Assembly (NCBI RefSeq): GCF_000211415.1
Contig: NZ_GL890778.1
Coordinates: 1-64,000, forward strand
Length of the DNA: 64,000 nucleotides
Source of the DNA: Enterobacter mori LMG 25706
GTDB taxonomy: Bacteria > Pseudomonadota > Gammaproteobacteria > Enterobacterales > Enterobacteriaceae
Reading direction: 5' to 3'
The notes under the pieces are model-generated. The model made no database searches and was not told the origin of the DNA. It was given only the letters and a program-made list of their open reading frames with translations. Both the position numbers and the translations under genes were made by a program. This document shows positions 1 through 11,908 of the stretch, in pieces (position 1 is the first letter of the stretch; every line of letters begins with the position of its first letter).

Positions 1-28
1 AGCGGTTCGATCCCGCTTAGCTCCACCA
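1..28 (+). tRNA. tRNA-Ala, 3' end only (cut by window edge)
   Basis: The first 28 bases are identical to the last 28 bases of the complete tRNA-Ala gene that follows (T arm, acceptor strand and CCA end). This is therefore the tail of the first gene of a tandem tRNA-Ala pair, like alaX/alaW in E. coli. The anticodon is outside the window, so GGC is inferred from the neighbour. Confidence 0.9.
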
Positions 29-69
29 AACTCTGAACCCAACAGAGTGCGGTAAGTAAAGTAACATGT

Positions 70-145
<76 letters not shown>

Positions 146-152
146 AAATTTG

Positions 153-182
153 AACCCTCGTCGAAAGACGGGGGTTTTTTTA
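153..182 (+). terminator. Rho-independent terminator of the tRNA-Ala operon
   Basis: Ten-pair stem (AACCCTCGTC with GACGGGGGTT, one G-T pair), GAAA tetraloop, followed by a T run. It lies 8 bases after the CCA end of the tRNA. Confidence 0.9.
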
Positions 183-357
183 TGCCTTTGTAAAATGTTT
201 TTACTGCTTTTGTTGCGATAAAACGCTTTTTCTATACCTCACCTCAATTCAAATCAATAAACGAGTCTATAAATAGACTTGAACTTGATTCGAGCAATTA
301 ATAAACCTATTATCCATCCGGTCAATGATATGATGGTAAAATAGATTCCCTGACTGA

Positions 358-2547
358 ATGAATAGAAAAACTTACAATAACGTAAAAATATTTATGATTG
401 CCCTCGCGCTATGCCTGATTGCGGTGCCATTTTCCCGTTATATCTCCCCACGCGCTATTGTTAACGGGCATGACGTCTATTTAGCATGGCTACCCTTAAG
501 CGTTATGCTGGCCGTTATTTTGTTGTTTGGCCGCCGGGCAATTATTCCCGTTCTGTTAGGTTTTACTATTACTAATATATTTGTTGTTGATTTAGCACCG
601 CTACAATATGCAGTTCTGCTGTTTTGTCAGACTTTTTCAGTTTTCGCTGTGTGTGGCATTATCCGTCTTGTGCTGGGCAGGCGCTGGCGCCACAGCGTGC
701 CTAATAAATACATCGGGATCCGTATTTTCTGGCTGGGTTTTATGGTGCCGATAGGTATCAAAATATCAATGTATCTGGCAGGCTATTTATTCGATTTCCC
801 GGTAACAATCTCCACTTACTTCGGTGAAGGCACCCTTATTTACAGCGTTGTGGATATTCAAAGCCTGATCTGCGCGGCGTTGATTTTCACCATGATGTTC
901 TATTATCCATTAAGAATGATTATTAATCCTCGCTACGCCAGAACCTTCTGGCTGCGGAGCGTGAAGCCGGTGTTTTTTCACAAGAAATCATTGTTTATAT
1001 TTGTCTGGCTAACGCTTCTGATCGCCCTCATGGCAATTTTATGTGCACCGCTAGAGTCACCTATAATTGCAGGATATCTTGTGCCCATTATTTTTATTCT
1101 TTTTACGTTGGGCATCAGCTGTTTAAGTTATGCGCTTATGTCATTGCTCTGGGCGGCATCCGCACTCCTGCTACTGACCTACAACGACAACTTTTTGAAC
1201 GGGGTGGAGTCGGGTCACTCGCTCTCCTTTATCCTGTCTGTACTCATCTCTTTCGCCATCTGTTTGCTTTATATGTCGCGGATTTACCGGCGAAGCGAAT
1301 GGATGAAGAAGGGCTGGCAGGACAGGGCGTTAACCGATCCGTTGACCGGTTTGCCTAACATTCGCGCGCTGGATGACTTTCTCCTGATCCACCCTGACGC
1401 CAAGGTGTGTTGTCTGCGAATGGATAATCTGGAGTTTCTTAGCCGCCACTACGGCATTCTGATGCGGGTTCACTGCAAGCGGATGATTACCGCGTCGCTC
1501 CAGCCCTTACTGCAAAAAGATGAGCAGCTTTTCCAGTTGCCCGGCAGTGAGCTGGTGTTGGTATTGCTGGGGCCGGGAACGTCAGAGCGCCTGCAACATA
1601 TGGTCGACCAACTGAATAGCCGCAAGATTTACTGGAACAACACTGGGCTGGATGTAGAGTTTGGGGCGTCCTGGGGTGAGGTTGAAGATGGTGAGAACCT
1701 GCACCATACGCTTGGGCAGCTTAGCTGGTTGGCGGAGCAGTCATGTGCTGCGCATAATGTGCTTGCTCTGACGAACAGCATTGAGGACGTCTCCGGGCAA
1801 ACCACCGACAGGGTGCTGATGTTAGGGCGTATTAAACGTGCGCTTGATGCTGACGGGCTCCAGCTGTATGCCCAGTCGATTCAGAATGCCGAGGGGAAAG
1901 GATATTACGAAATCCTCTCGCGCCTGGAGAGCGAGGGAGAGATGATCACCCCCGATCGCTTTATTCCGCTGATTGCCCAGTTTAACCTGAGCCATCGCTT
2001 TGATCTGAATGTGGTTGAGAAGTTACTGGTCTGGCTGCGGGATAATCCCGCCACGCATGCTGGTACCCGTTTCTCCGTCAATTTGATGCCGATGACCTTG
2101 ATGCAAAAAGAGGTCGCCAAGGAGATTATCGCGCTCTTCGCTCGCTATACCGTCCCGCCCCAGGCTGTGGTCATCGAGATTACCGAAGAACAGGCTTTCT
2201 CCAATTCGGGCAGTAGCATTAACAATATCCAGCAGCTGAGGGAGCATGGCTTCCGTATTGCTATTGACGACTTTGGAACAGGCTATGCCAACTTTGAGCG
2301 TCTGAAGCGCCTGCAGGCCGACATCATCAAGATTGATGGTTGTTTCGTAAAAGATATTTGCAGCGACAACATGGATGCGATGATTGTGCAGTCGATATGT
2401 AATCTGGCGAAAACAAAATCGCTCTGCGTGGTTGCGGAATATGTGGAAACCCCGGCGCAGCGGGATATGTTGCTGCACCTTGGTGTCGATTATCTGCAGG
2501 GCTACCTGTTAGGTAAACCCAGACCGCTTGCCGAATTACGGGCATAA
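358..2547 (+). CDS. pdeA: Membrane-bound cyclic-di-GMP phosphodiesterase PdeA (MASE1-GGDEF-EAL)
   Basis: This 729-residue protein hydrolyses the second messenger c-di-GMP at the inner membrane. Residues about 10-305 form a MASE1-type sensor with roughly eight hydrophobic helices. Residues about 330-480 align with a GGDEF domain, but the signature loop reads GASWGEVED, so no cyclase activity is expected. The EAL domain covers about 495-729. Its signature is E-I-L with the Glu at residue 518, followed by the conserved blocks SVNLMP, IEITEE, IDDFGTGYANF, IKID, VVAEYVET and QGYLLGKP, so the metal and catalytic residues look intact. Length and neighbours (tRNA-Ala, nupC) match E. coli YfeA. The ATG is preceded by a weak ribosome site. 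It converges on nupC, with a shared terminator between them. Confidence 0.93.
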   Translation: MNRKTYNNVKIFMIALALCLIAVPFSRYISPRAIVNGHDVYLAWLPLSVMLAVILLFGRRAIIPVLLGFTITNIFVVDLAPLQYAVLLFCQTFSVFAVCGIIRLVLGRRWRHSVPNKYIGIRIFWLGFMVPIGIKISMYLAGYLFDFPVTISTYFGEGTLIYSVVDIQSLICAALIFTMMFYYPLRMIINPRYARTFWLRSVKPVFFHKKSLFIFVWLTLLIALMAILCAPLESPIIAGYLVPIIFILFTLGISCLSYALMSLLWAASALLLLTYNDNFLNGVESGHSLSFILSVLISFAICLLYMSRIYRRSEWMKKGWQDRALTDPLTGLPNIRALDDFLLIHPDAKVCCLRMDNLEFLSRHYGILMRVHCKRMITASLQPLLQKDEQLFQLPGSELVLVLLGPGTSERLQHMVDQLNSRKIYWNNTGLDVEFGASWGEVEDGENLHHTLGQLSWLAEQSCAAHNVLALTNSIEDVSGQTTDRVLMLGRIKRALDADGLQLYAQSIQNAEGKGYYEILSRLESEGEMITPDRFIPLIAQFNLSHRFDLNVVEKLLVWLRDNPATHAGTRFSVNLMPMTLMQKEVAKEIIALFARYTVPPQAVVIEITEEQAFSNSGSSINNIQQLREHGFRIAIDDFGTGYANFERLKRLQADIIKIDGCFVKDICSDNMDAMIVQSICNLAKTKSLCVVAEYVETPAQRDMLLHLGVDYLQGYLLGKPRPLAELRA

Positions 2548-2582
2548 AAAAACCGGGAGCTTTCATGCTCCCGGTTTTTTTT
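2545..2582. terminator. Bidirectional terminator between pdeA and nupC
   Basis: An 11-pair stem AAACCGGGAGC / GCTCCCGGTTT with a short loop, A run on the left and T run on the right. It can stop transcription of both converging genes. Confidence 0.92.
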
Positions 2583-2593
2583 CACTCTGCGAG

Positions 2594-3781
2594 TTAAAGT
2601 ACCAGCGCTGCGATAGAGGCAGACAGTACGCTCACCAGCGTAGAACCGTACACCAGCTTCAGACCGAAGCGAGAAACCACGTTACCCTGCTCTTCATTCA
2701 GGCCTTTAATCGCACCGGCGATAATACCGATGGAAGAGAAGTTTGCGAAGGAAACCAGGAACACGGACAGAATGCCTTCCGCACGTGGAGAGAGCGTGCT
2801 GGCAATTTTCTGCAGATCCATCATTGCCACGAACTCGTTAGAAACCAGTTTGGTTGCCATGATGCTGCCAACCTGCAGTGCTTCATGAGCCGGAACACCC
2901 ATCACCCATGCGATTGGATAGAAGATGTAGCCCAGGATGCCCTGGAAGGAGATACCGAGCACCGCTGCGAACAGGGCGTTCAGGGCGGCGATCAGCGCGA
3001 TAAAACCAATCAGCATAGCGGCAACAATAATGGCGACCTTGAAGCCTGCCAGAATGTATTCACCCAGCATTTCGAAGAAGCTCTGCCCTTCATGCAGGTT
3101 TGACATCTGGATGTTCTCTTCGCTGGCATCAACACGGTAAGGGTTGATCAGCGACAGCACAATAAAGGTGCTGAACATGTTCAGGACCAGCGCCGCCACC
3201 ACGTATTTTGGCTCCAGCATGGTCATGTATGCGCCCACGATAGACATGGATACGGTAGACATTGCGGTTGCCGCCATGGTGTACATGCGGTTACGCGACA
3301 TTTTGCCCAGAATATCTTTGTACGCGATGAAGTTCTCAGACTGACCGAGGATCAGTGAGCTCACGGCGTTAAAGGATTCCAGTTTGCCCATGCCGTTCAC
3401 CTTGGACAGCAGGAAGCCAATCGCGCGGATAACCACCGGCAGAACGCGGATGTGTTGCAGAATACCAATCAGTGCAGAGATGAAGACGATAGGGCACAGC
3501 ACCTTCAGGAAGAAGAAGGCCAGACCTTGATCGTTCATGCTGCCAAAGACGAAGTTAGTCCCTTCGTTAGCAAACCCGAGCAGTTTTTCGAACATTTCGG
3601 AGAAGCCTTTCACGAAGCCGAGGCCCACGTTGGAGTTCAGGAAGAACCACGCAAGTAATACTTCAATGACCAGCAGTTGGACAACATAGCGAATACGAAT
3701 ATTTTTGCGGTCTGTGCTGACCAGCAATGCGAGTGCAGTAACGACAACGAGTGCCAGGACAAAATGAAGGACGCGGTCCAT
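2594..3781 (-). CDS. nupC: Nucleoside:H+ symporter NupC
   Basis: Concentrative nucleoside transporter (CNT family) that imports nucleosides with protons across the inner membrane. The 395 residues contain an N-terminal hydrophobic pair of helices, the Nucleos_tra2_N region, a gate region, and the C-terminal domain with the family blocks [14 protein letters not shown] (about 145-160) and [11 protein letters not shown] (about 300-312), which hold nucleoside- and ion-binding residues. Length is close to the 400 residues of E. coli NupC. The gene diverges from mntH across a 350-base region holding two CRP-like sites, which fits the known CRP control of nupC. Confidence 0.96.
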   Translation of the reverse strand: MDRVLHFVLALVVVTALALLVSTDRKNIRIRYVVQLLVIEVLLAWFFLNSNVGLGFVKGFSEMFEKLLGFANEGTNFVFGSMNDQGLAFFFLKVLCPIVFISALIGILQHIRVLPVVIRAIGFLLSKVNGMGKLESFNAVSSLILGQSENFIAYKDILGKMSRNRMYTMAATAMSTVSMSIVGAYMTMLEPKYVVAALVLNMFSTFIVLSLINPYRVDASEENIQMSNLHEGQSFFEMLGEYILAGFKVAIIVAAMLIGFIALIAALNALFAAVLGISFQGILGYIFYPIAWVMGVPAHEALQVGSIMATKLVSNEFVAMMDLQKIASTLSPRAEGILSVFLVSFANFSSIGIIAGAIKGLNEEQGNVVSRFGLKLVYGSTLVSVLSASIAALVL

Positions 3782-3876
3782 ATTTGCTCCAAATATGAGG
3801 CAGGTTTAATTTTCGTGCACATTCTATGTAACAAGCGAAAAGAAAACGAGATCAAGAACACACTATAGTTACATCC

Positions 3877-3967
3877 TGTGACGAGTCTCAAAAATAGTGA
3901 TCAACAATACATTTTTGTTATGTTAGGTAAATGAGTGAAAAGTTAAGTTTGTGTGCTAGGCTTCACA
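3877..3967 (-). promoter_or_regulatory. Two CRP-like sites upstream of nupC
   Basis: TGTGA-N6-TCAAA at 3877-3892 and TGTGC-N6-TCACA at 3952-3967 each match the CRP half-site pair at 9 of 10 positions. They are 75 bases apart, a spacing that could hold a CytR-type co-regulator between them. The sites are seen; their assignment to nupC rests on the known E. coli regulation. Confidence 0.65.
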
Positions 3968-3996
3968 AAAGTGTGCGCTAACTCTGTTTCATTTAG

Positions 3997-5369
<1,373 letters not shown>

Positions 5370-5370
<1 letters not shown>

Positions 5371-5399
5371 AAAAAAGGAGCCAAAAGGCTCCTTTTTAC
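5370..5399. terminator. Bidirectional terminator between mntH and ypeC
   Basis: Stem AAAAAGGAGCC / GGCTCCTTTTT with an AAAA loop, 2 bases after the mntH stop and just before the ypeC stop on the other strand. Confidence 0.92.
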
Positions 5400-5400
5400 G

Positions 5401-5754
5401 TTAGTGACGATGGCCGTGACCACCGTGACCCTGTTTACCACCGCGTCCGCCCCAACCGCCACGACGGTCATCGCGATCGTTCCAGCCTTCACGGTAGCCG
5501 CGTTCATAGGCGTTGTTTTTATACCAGCCGCGATGCCGACCATTATCATGCTTGCGCCAGCGGTCGCCACGCCATTCATAATGACGGTTCCAGTAATCAC
5601 GGTCGCGCCAGTAGCCACCGTCCCAGTATCTGCCGTAGTCATCACGATCGCCAATTTGTAATTTTACTGATGGCAACAGGGTGATCTCGCCAGCATTGGC
5701 GACCAGCGGGGCAGAAGCCATTAATACCGCTGCTAAAATCAGTGACCTGAACAT
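5401..5754 (-). CDS. ypeC: Small secreted DUF2502 protein YpeC
   Basis: Small exported protein of unknown function (117 residues). It starts with a signal peptide ([21 protein letters not shown]), then a region very rich in Tyr, Trp, Arg, Asp and Gly, and ends in a Gly/His/Arg tail ([16 protein letters not shown]) that could bind metal. The ATG at 5754 is chosen over a GTG five codons upstream because AAGGAG lies inside that extension at ribosome-site distance. The neighbourhood (mntH) and family match E. coli ypeC. Any link to metal handling is inference from the neighbour and the His-rich end. Confidence 0.85.
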   Translation of the reverse strand: MFRSLILAAVLMASAPLVANAGEITLLPSVKLQIGDRDDYGRYWDGGYWRDRDYWNRHYEWRGDRWRKHDNGRHRGWYKNNAYERGYREGWNDRDDRRGGWGGRGGKQGHGGHGHRH

Positions 5755-5887
5755 ACTCTTCTCCTTCACGATCGGGGCCTTGTGGGCCTGTTAATGCAAT
5801 ATTACGAGTTGGTAAAGCCTCGTTTCATCGCCTCAACTCCGAATTCATAGATAAGAGCACTTTTTGCTAAAATCGGCTTTAATTTGT

Positions 5888-6877
5888 TCAGGCCAGAATA
5901 TCTTCGATCCGCGTCAATTCATCTTCCGAGAAATGGCGATTGTCCAGCATGCCCACCGCGTCATCAATTTGCGCGGTTTTACTGGCCCCAATCAGTACAG
6001 AAGTCACAGTATCGTGGCGTAAAATCCAGGCCAGAGCCATCTGCGATAGCTTCTGACCGCGGCTTTCGGCAAGGGCGTTTAACTTGCGCACTTTTACCAG
6101 CTTTTCTTCGGTGAGCTGATCCGGGTTCAGGAACTTGCTGCCGCTGGCCGCACGGGAGTCCGCTGGAATGCCGTTCAGATAACGGTTGGTTAATTGACCA
6201 CCCGCGAGAGGAGAGAAGGGTATACACCCAACCCCTGTCTGCTGCAGTACATCCAGTAAACCCGCTTCAGGGGCACGCTCAAACATCGAATATTTCGGCT
6301 GGTGGATAAGACAAGGCGTACCGAGGTCGTGAAGGATTTCAATTGCCTGGCGCGCCAGTTCCGCAGGGTAGTTGGATAACCCGACGTACAGTGCCTTGCC
6401 CTGTCGCACCAGATGGTCGAGCGCTTTCATTGTTTCTTGAAGCGGTGTTTCCGGGTCCGGGCGGTGATGATAGAAGATGTCGACATACTCCAGCCCCATG
6501 CGTTTCAGGCTCTGATCCAGACTCGATATCAGGTATTTACGCGAGCCCCAGTCGCCGTAGGGACCGTCCCACATGGTATATCCTGCTTTCGTCGAGATAA
6601 TTAACTCATCGCGCCAGGGGAGAAAATCTTCCAGCAAAATGCGCCCGAAATTACGTTCGGCTGAACCGGGAGGAGGACCATAGTTGTTGGCAAGGTCGAA
6701 ATGCGTAATCCCCAAATCGAACGCGCGCTGTAAAAGTTGACGGCTGTTTTCGATGAGCGTGGCATCGCCAAAGTTATGCCAAAGCCCAAGCGAGATGGCG
6801 GGCAATTTCAACCCGCTTTTTCCGCAGCGGCGATACTGCATTGTCTGATAACGATTTTTATCCGGCTGATAACGCAT
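5888..6877 (-). CDS. Aldo/keto reductase, YghZ/Gpr-like
   Basis: NADPH-dependent aldo/keto reductase of the AKR14 (Kv beta-like) group, 329 residues, cytoplasmic. The catalytic tetrad is visible: Asp in FDLANNYG, Tyr in NNYG, Lys in ISTKAGY, His in YHHRPD. The C-terminal cofactor motif appears as SVLIGASK. Sequence is closely related to E. coli YghZ, which reduces L-glyceraldehyde 3-phosphate and methylglyoxal, but is shorter at the C terminus. It diverges from ipdC across 185 bases; a role in reducing an aldehyde made by IpdC (indole-3-acetaldehyde) is possible but unproven. Confidence 0.85.
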   Translation of the reverse strand: MRYQPDKNRYQTMQYRRCGKSGLKLPAISLGLWHNFGDATLIENSRQLLQRAFDLGITHFDLANNYGPPPGSAERNFGRILLEDFLPWRDELIISTKAGYTMWDGPYGDWGSRKYLISSLDQSLKRMGLEYVDIFYHHRPDPETPLQETMKALDHLVRQGKALYVGLSNYPAELARQAIEILHDLGTPCLIHQPKYSMFERAPEAGLLDVLQQTGVGCIPFSPLAGGQLTNRYLNGIPADSRAASGSKFLNPDQLTEEKLVKVRKLNALAESRGQKLSQMALAWILRHDTVTSVLIGASKTAQIDDAVGMLDNRHFSEDELTRIEDILA

Positions 6878-6961
6878 GATCGTGACCTCTGACGCTGATA
6901 AGTAAAACGTGTGTATACGGTTACACTAACGCGAAAAAAGAGAGAATAGCGCAGCATTTTT

Positions 6962-8721
<1,760 letters not shown>

Positions 8722-9957
8722 TCACTTATCGTTTCGCCAGGCCATCATCATCGGTTTGCCCGCCAGCAGGAGCCAGGCGGGCAACATCACGATACAGAGC
8801 AGAGGGAAGAGGGTAGAGTCAGGCACCACCACGGCGGCCATAAAAAGGCTCAGCCATGCATCCCGCGTCACTACCAGTACCAGCCCGAGAATTGAGCACG
8901 AAACGGTTATCGCAGCCGGTACGGCGTCCACATGCTCGTGCAACATCAGACCTAACGCTACCCCAATAAACACTGCCGGGAAGATGCGTCCGCCACGAAA
9001 ACCGCACGCGGCGGCCACGACCAGCGCCGCCAGCTTTATCACCGCAAACAGCAGATAATCCGACACGCTAAACACCTGACTGAATGCCAGCTGCTGCATT
9101 TCGTCCAGGCCTTTAAACAGCGTCACTTTTCCGCCGATAGCGCCCAGAATGCCGAGAAGCAGCCCCCCGATGCCCAGAATCAGCACCGGATGTTTGAGCT
9201 TATGCATCAGCCGATGCAGGCGCGGAAGACACCATACTGCGACCATACCCAGCGCAATGGCGATGGCGACCACAATTGCGCCGCTGAAAATGTCCGCGAC
9301 CTGCATCTGGCCATAGTGGGGGAGAGGGAGAGAGAAGTGGGGATGGAAAAACAGGCTGGTGGTCAACGCACCGGCAGCGGCGGCCATCAGCGGCGCAAAG
9401 AGTTTGTCCCAGAGCGGGACGTCATTATTACCGCTCAGCGTCTGGGAGAAGATCAGCGCGGCGGCGACGGGTGTGCCGAACAGCGCGCCGATGGTGCCTG
9501 CAGAGGCCAGGATCGTCCAGTCCAGCGCGTTGACGCGCGGTAAAATGCGCGAACCCAGGAAAACCGCCAGCGCGATATTTACTGCCATGATCGGATGTTC
9601 AGGCCCCAGGCTGACGCCGCCCGCCAGACCCACGATCAGCGCAACGATCAGTCCCGGCAGCGCTGCCGGGCTGACGGGCGCGCCGATCAACGGTTCCTGC
9701 GCGGGATCGGGCCCGGCATGGTCCGGACTGAAACGAATCACCAAACCCACCGCAATACCGGTGAGCGTCAGCATGACGATAATCCATACAGGAGAATCCG
9801 GGCTGAAGCCAATATTGGCAGGCAGGGCGGTCCATAACATCGCTTGCAGTACCGACGCGACTTTCATCACGACGATGAGCACCAGGCTTGAAGCAACGCC
9901 AATAACGAGCGCCGGTATTGCTAATAACAGCATGGTTCTGGCTCGCGGGTGGAGCAT
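8722..9957 (-). CDS. yfeO: ClC-family ion channel/transporter YfeO
   Basis: Putative voltage-gated chloride-channel type membrane protein of 411 residues with about ten hydrophobic helices. The filter-like motif [10 protein letters not shown] (about residues 105-114) keeps the ClC gating glutamate in the form GPEHP, and [18 protein letters not shown] (about 315-332) is the second conserved ClC block. The start at 9957 has AAGGAA in front and aligns with E. coli YfeO ([10 protein letters not shown]); a TTG six codons earlier is rejected. The substrate ion is not established. It diverges from glk. Confidence 0.93.
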   Translation of the reverse strand: MLHPRARTMLLLAIPALVIGVASSLVLIVVMKVASVLQAMLWTALPANIGFSPDSPVWIIVMLTLTGIAVGLVIRFSPDHAGPDPAQEPLIGAPVSPAALPGLIVALIVGLAGGVSLGPEHPIMAVNIALAVFLGSRILPRVNALDWTILASAGTIGALFGTPVAAALIFSQTLSGNNDVPLWDKLFAPLMAAAAGALTTSLFFHPHFSLPLPHYGQMQVADIFSGAIVVAIAIALGMVAVWCLPRLHRLMHKLKHPVLILGIGGLLLGILGAIGGKVTLFKGLDEMQQLAFSQVFSVSDYLLFAVIKLAALVVAAACGFRGGRIFPAVFIGVALGLMLHEHVDAVPAAITVSCSILGLVLVVTRDAWLSLFMAAVVVPDSTLFPLLCIVMLPAWLLLAGKPMMMAWRNDK

Positions 9958-10028
9958 GATGATTTCCTTGTACAAAACGGTATAACGTTACTTTGCACAA
10001 TCAGCTTTATGGCAATAGTGCAAAAGGT

Positions 10029-10042
10029 GCTGAAACGGTAAA
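10029..10042 (+). promoter_or_regulatory. Cra (FruR) site upstream of glk
   Basis: GCTGAAACGGTAAA fits the Cra consensus RSTGAAWCSNTHHW at all positions. It lies in the yfeO-glk divergent region. Cra repression of glk is known in E. coli; binding here is predicted. Confidence 0.6.
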
Positions 10043-10162
10043 GTTATTCTGTGACGAAGATCGATAATCCTGGGGCATTCACTTTCTGGTCGTTGTTGTT
10101 ATCACGCCTTGAATTTACAGTGTTCCAAAGATTTATTCTGACTTTAGCGGAGCAGTAGAAGA

Positions 10163-11128
10163 ATGACAAAGTATGCTTTGGTAGGTGATGTGGGCGGCAC
10201 GAACGCGCGCCTTGCACTCTGCGATGTAAATAGCGGTCACATTTCCCAGGCGAAAACCTATTCAGGGCTGGATTATCCAAGTCTGGAAGCCGTGGTTCGC
10301 GTATATCTTGAAGAGCATAAGGTCAGCGTCGAAGACGGCTGTATCGCTATTGCGTGCCCGATTACCGGTGACTGGGTGGCTATGACCAACCACACCTGGG
10401 CCTTCTCCATTGCCGAAATGAAAAAAAACCTCGGCTTTGCGCATCTTGAAATCATCAATGACTTCACGGCGGTGTCGATGGCGATCCCGATGCTGAAGCC
10501 GGAACACCTGATCCAGTTTGGCGGCACGGCGCCGGTCGAAGGCAAGCCGATTGCGGTTTACGGCGCGGGAACCGGGCTGGGTGTCTCTCACCTTGTCCAC
10601 GTCGATAAGCGCTGGGTCAGTCTGCCGGGCGAAGGCGGTCACGTGGATTTCGCACCGAACAGTGAAGAAGAGGGCATTATCCTCGAAGAGTTACGTGCTG
10701 AGATCGGCCACGTTTCTGCCGAACGCGTGCTGTCGGGTCCCGGGCTGGTCAACTTGTACCGTGCAATTGTGAAATCTGATGGTCGTCTGCCTGAAAATCT
10801 GCAGCCTAAAGACGTGACCGAGCGCGCCCTGGCGGACAGCTGCATCGATTGCCGTCGTGCCTTGTCCCTGTTTTGCGTGATTATGGGGCGCTTCGGCGGC
10901 AACCTGGCGCTGACGCTGGGCACGTTTGGTGGCGTCTATATTGCGGGCGGTATCATGCCGCGCTTCCTCGAGTTCTTTAAAGCCTCTGGTTTCCGCGGCG
11001 GGTTTGAAGATAAAGGGCGCTTCAGAAGCTACGTGCAGGACATCCCTGTTTACCTGATTGTGCACGATAATCCTGGGCTGCTGGGCTCGGGTGCGCATTT
11101 GCGTCAGGTTCTGGGACACATTCTCTGA
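10163..11128 (+). CDS. glk: Glucokinase Glk
   Basis: Cytoplasmic ATP-dependent glucokinase, phosphorylating free glucose to glucose 6-phosphate (glucose that enters without the PTS). The 321 residues equal the E. coli length. Phosphate-binding loop [12 protein letters not shown] (residues 8-19), catalytic Asp in IINDFTAVS (about residue 100), adenosine motif GAGTGLG, and the substrate loop [10 protein letters not shown] are all present. A Cra site lies upstream. In E. coli K-12 the fry PTS operon and ypdC lie between glk and ypdB; here glk directly meets ypdB. Confidence 0.97.
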   Translation: MTKYALVGDVGGTNARLALCDVNSGHISQAKTYSGLDYPSLEAVVRVYLEEHKVSVEDGCIAIACPITGDWVAMTNHTWAFSIAEMKKNLGFAHLEIINDFTAVSMAIPMLKPEHLIQFGGTAPVEGKPIAVYGAGTGLGVSHLVHVDKRWVSLPGEGGHVDFAPNSEEEGIILEELRAEIGHVSAERVLSGPGLVNLYRAIVKSDGRLPENLQPKDVTERALADSCIDCRRALSLFCVIMGRFGGNLALTLGTFGGVYIAGGIMPRFLEFFKASGFRGGFEDKGRFRSYVQDIPVYLIVHDNPGLLGSGAHLRQVLGHIL

Positions 11129-11134
11129 TGGTCA

Positions 11135-11160
11135 TTCCCCTCTCCAGCGGGAGAGGGGAA
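11135..11160. terminator. Hairpin between glk and ypdB
   Basis: Perfect 11-pair stem TTCCCCTCTCC / GGAGAGGGGAA with a 4-base loop, 7 bases after the glk stop. There is no long T run, so termination is likely but not certain. The arms are a short relative of the CCCTCTCCC repeat found elsewhere in the window. Confidence 0.55.
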
Positions 11161-11163
11161 CGC

Positions 11164-11895
11164 TCACAGGTGCATCAGCTGGCGAAACTCTTTTACCTTG
11201 CTGCGGCTCACCGGCACCTGGAAGTCGAGATCCTTCAGACGCAAAATATACGTGTTGTTAAACCAGGGTTCGATCTCGCGGATCTTGTTCAAATTGACGC
11301 AAAACGAACGGTGGCAGCGGAAGAAGTGCGCCGCAGGTAGCTTGCTGCAAAACTCGGTGATGTTCATCGCCATCACGTACGATTCACGTCGCGTATAGAC
11401 AAACGTCATCTTTTCATGTGCTTCGGCATAATAAATATCGTCGATAGGCGTGACGATGATCCTTTCATCCTTCACCAGGTTAATGGTGTCATTCTCCCGG
11501 ATAGCAGGGCTTGCGGTCGCAGGCGCGGCTTGCTGTTTCCATGCCGCTTCCAGCTTTTGCAGCATGCTGATAATACGCGACTCCTGATAAGGCTTGAGGA
11601 TGTAGTCAAACGCTTCCAGCTCGAAGGCCTCCACGGCGTGCTCTTTCCACGCGGTAACAAAGACAATAAAGGGCTTGTGGGCAAACTGATTAATATTTTG
11701 CGCCAGCAGCACGCCATCCAGCGACGGAATATTAATATCGAGAAAAATGGCATCGACCCGGTTGTGCTGGAGGAACTTCAGCACGTCCAGGCCATCTTCG
11801 AATGTGCCTACAATCTCCATCTGGCTGTGCGTTTTGATGAGCCAGCTCAGCTCCTGTTGAGCCAGAACCTCATCTTCCACAATGATGACTTTCAT
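11164..11895 (-). CDS. ypdB: Response regulator YpdB (PyrR), LytTR family
   Basis: DNA-binding response regulator of the YpdA/YpdB pyruvate-sensing system, which in E. coli turns on the transporter gene yhjX. Of its 243 residues, 1-115 form the receiver with acidic pocket EDE (residues 7-9), phosphoacceptor Asp in FLDINIP (about residue 53), Thr in FVTAW and Lys in LKPY. Residues about 140-243 are a LytTR domain (YAEAHEKMTFVYT, FFRCHRSFCVNL). It follows ypdA by 13 bases with GGAG before the ATG, so the pair is one transcript. The AraC-type ypdC that follows in E. coli is missing. Confidence 0.95.
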   Translation of the reverse strand: MKVIIVEDEVLAQQELSWLIKTHSQMEIVGTFEDGLDVLKFLQHNRVDAIFLDINIPSLDGVLLAQNINQFAHKPFIVFVTAWKEHAVEAFELEAFDYILKPYQESRIISMLQKLEAAWKQQAAPATASPAIRENDTINLVKDERIIVTPIDDIYYAEAHEKMTFVYTRRESYVMAMNITEFCSKLPAAHFFRCHRSFCVNLNKIREIEPWFNNTYILRLKDLDFQVPVSRSKVKEFRQLMHL

Positions 11896-11908
11896 CTGTA
11901 ACTCCGGC

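Noticed and set aside
2528-3103. 191-codon plus-strand frame
   Set aside because: Antisense of nupC with no family resemblance.
9359-9985. 208-codon plus-strand frame
   Set aside because: Antisense of yfeO; low-complexity Ala/Ser/Thr composition of a shadow frame.
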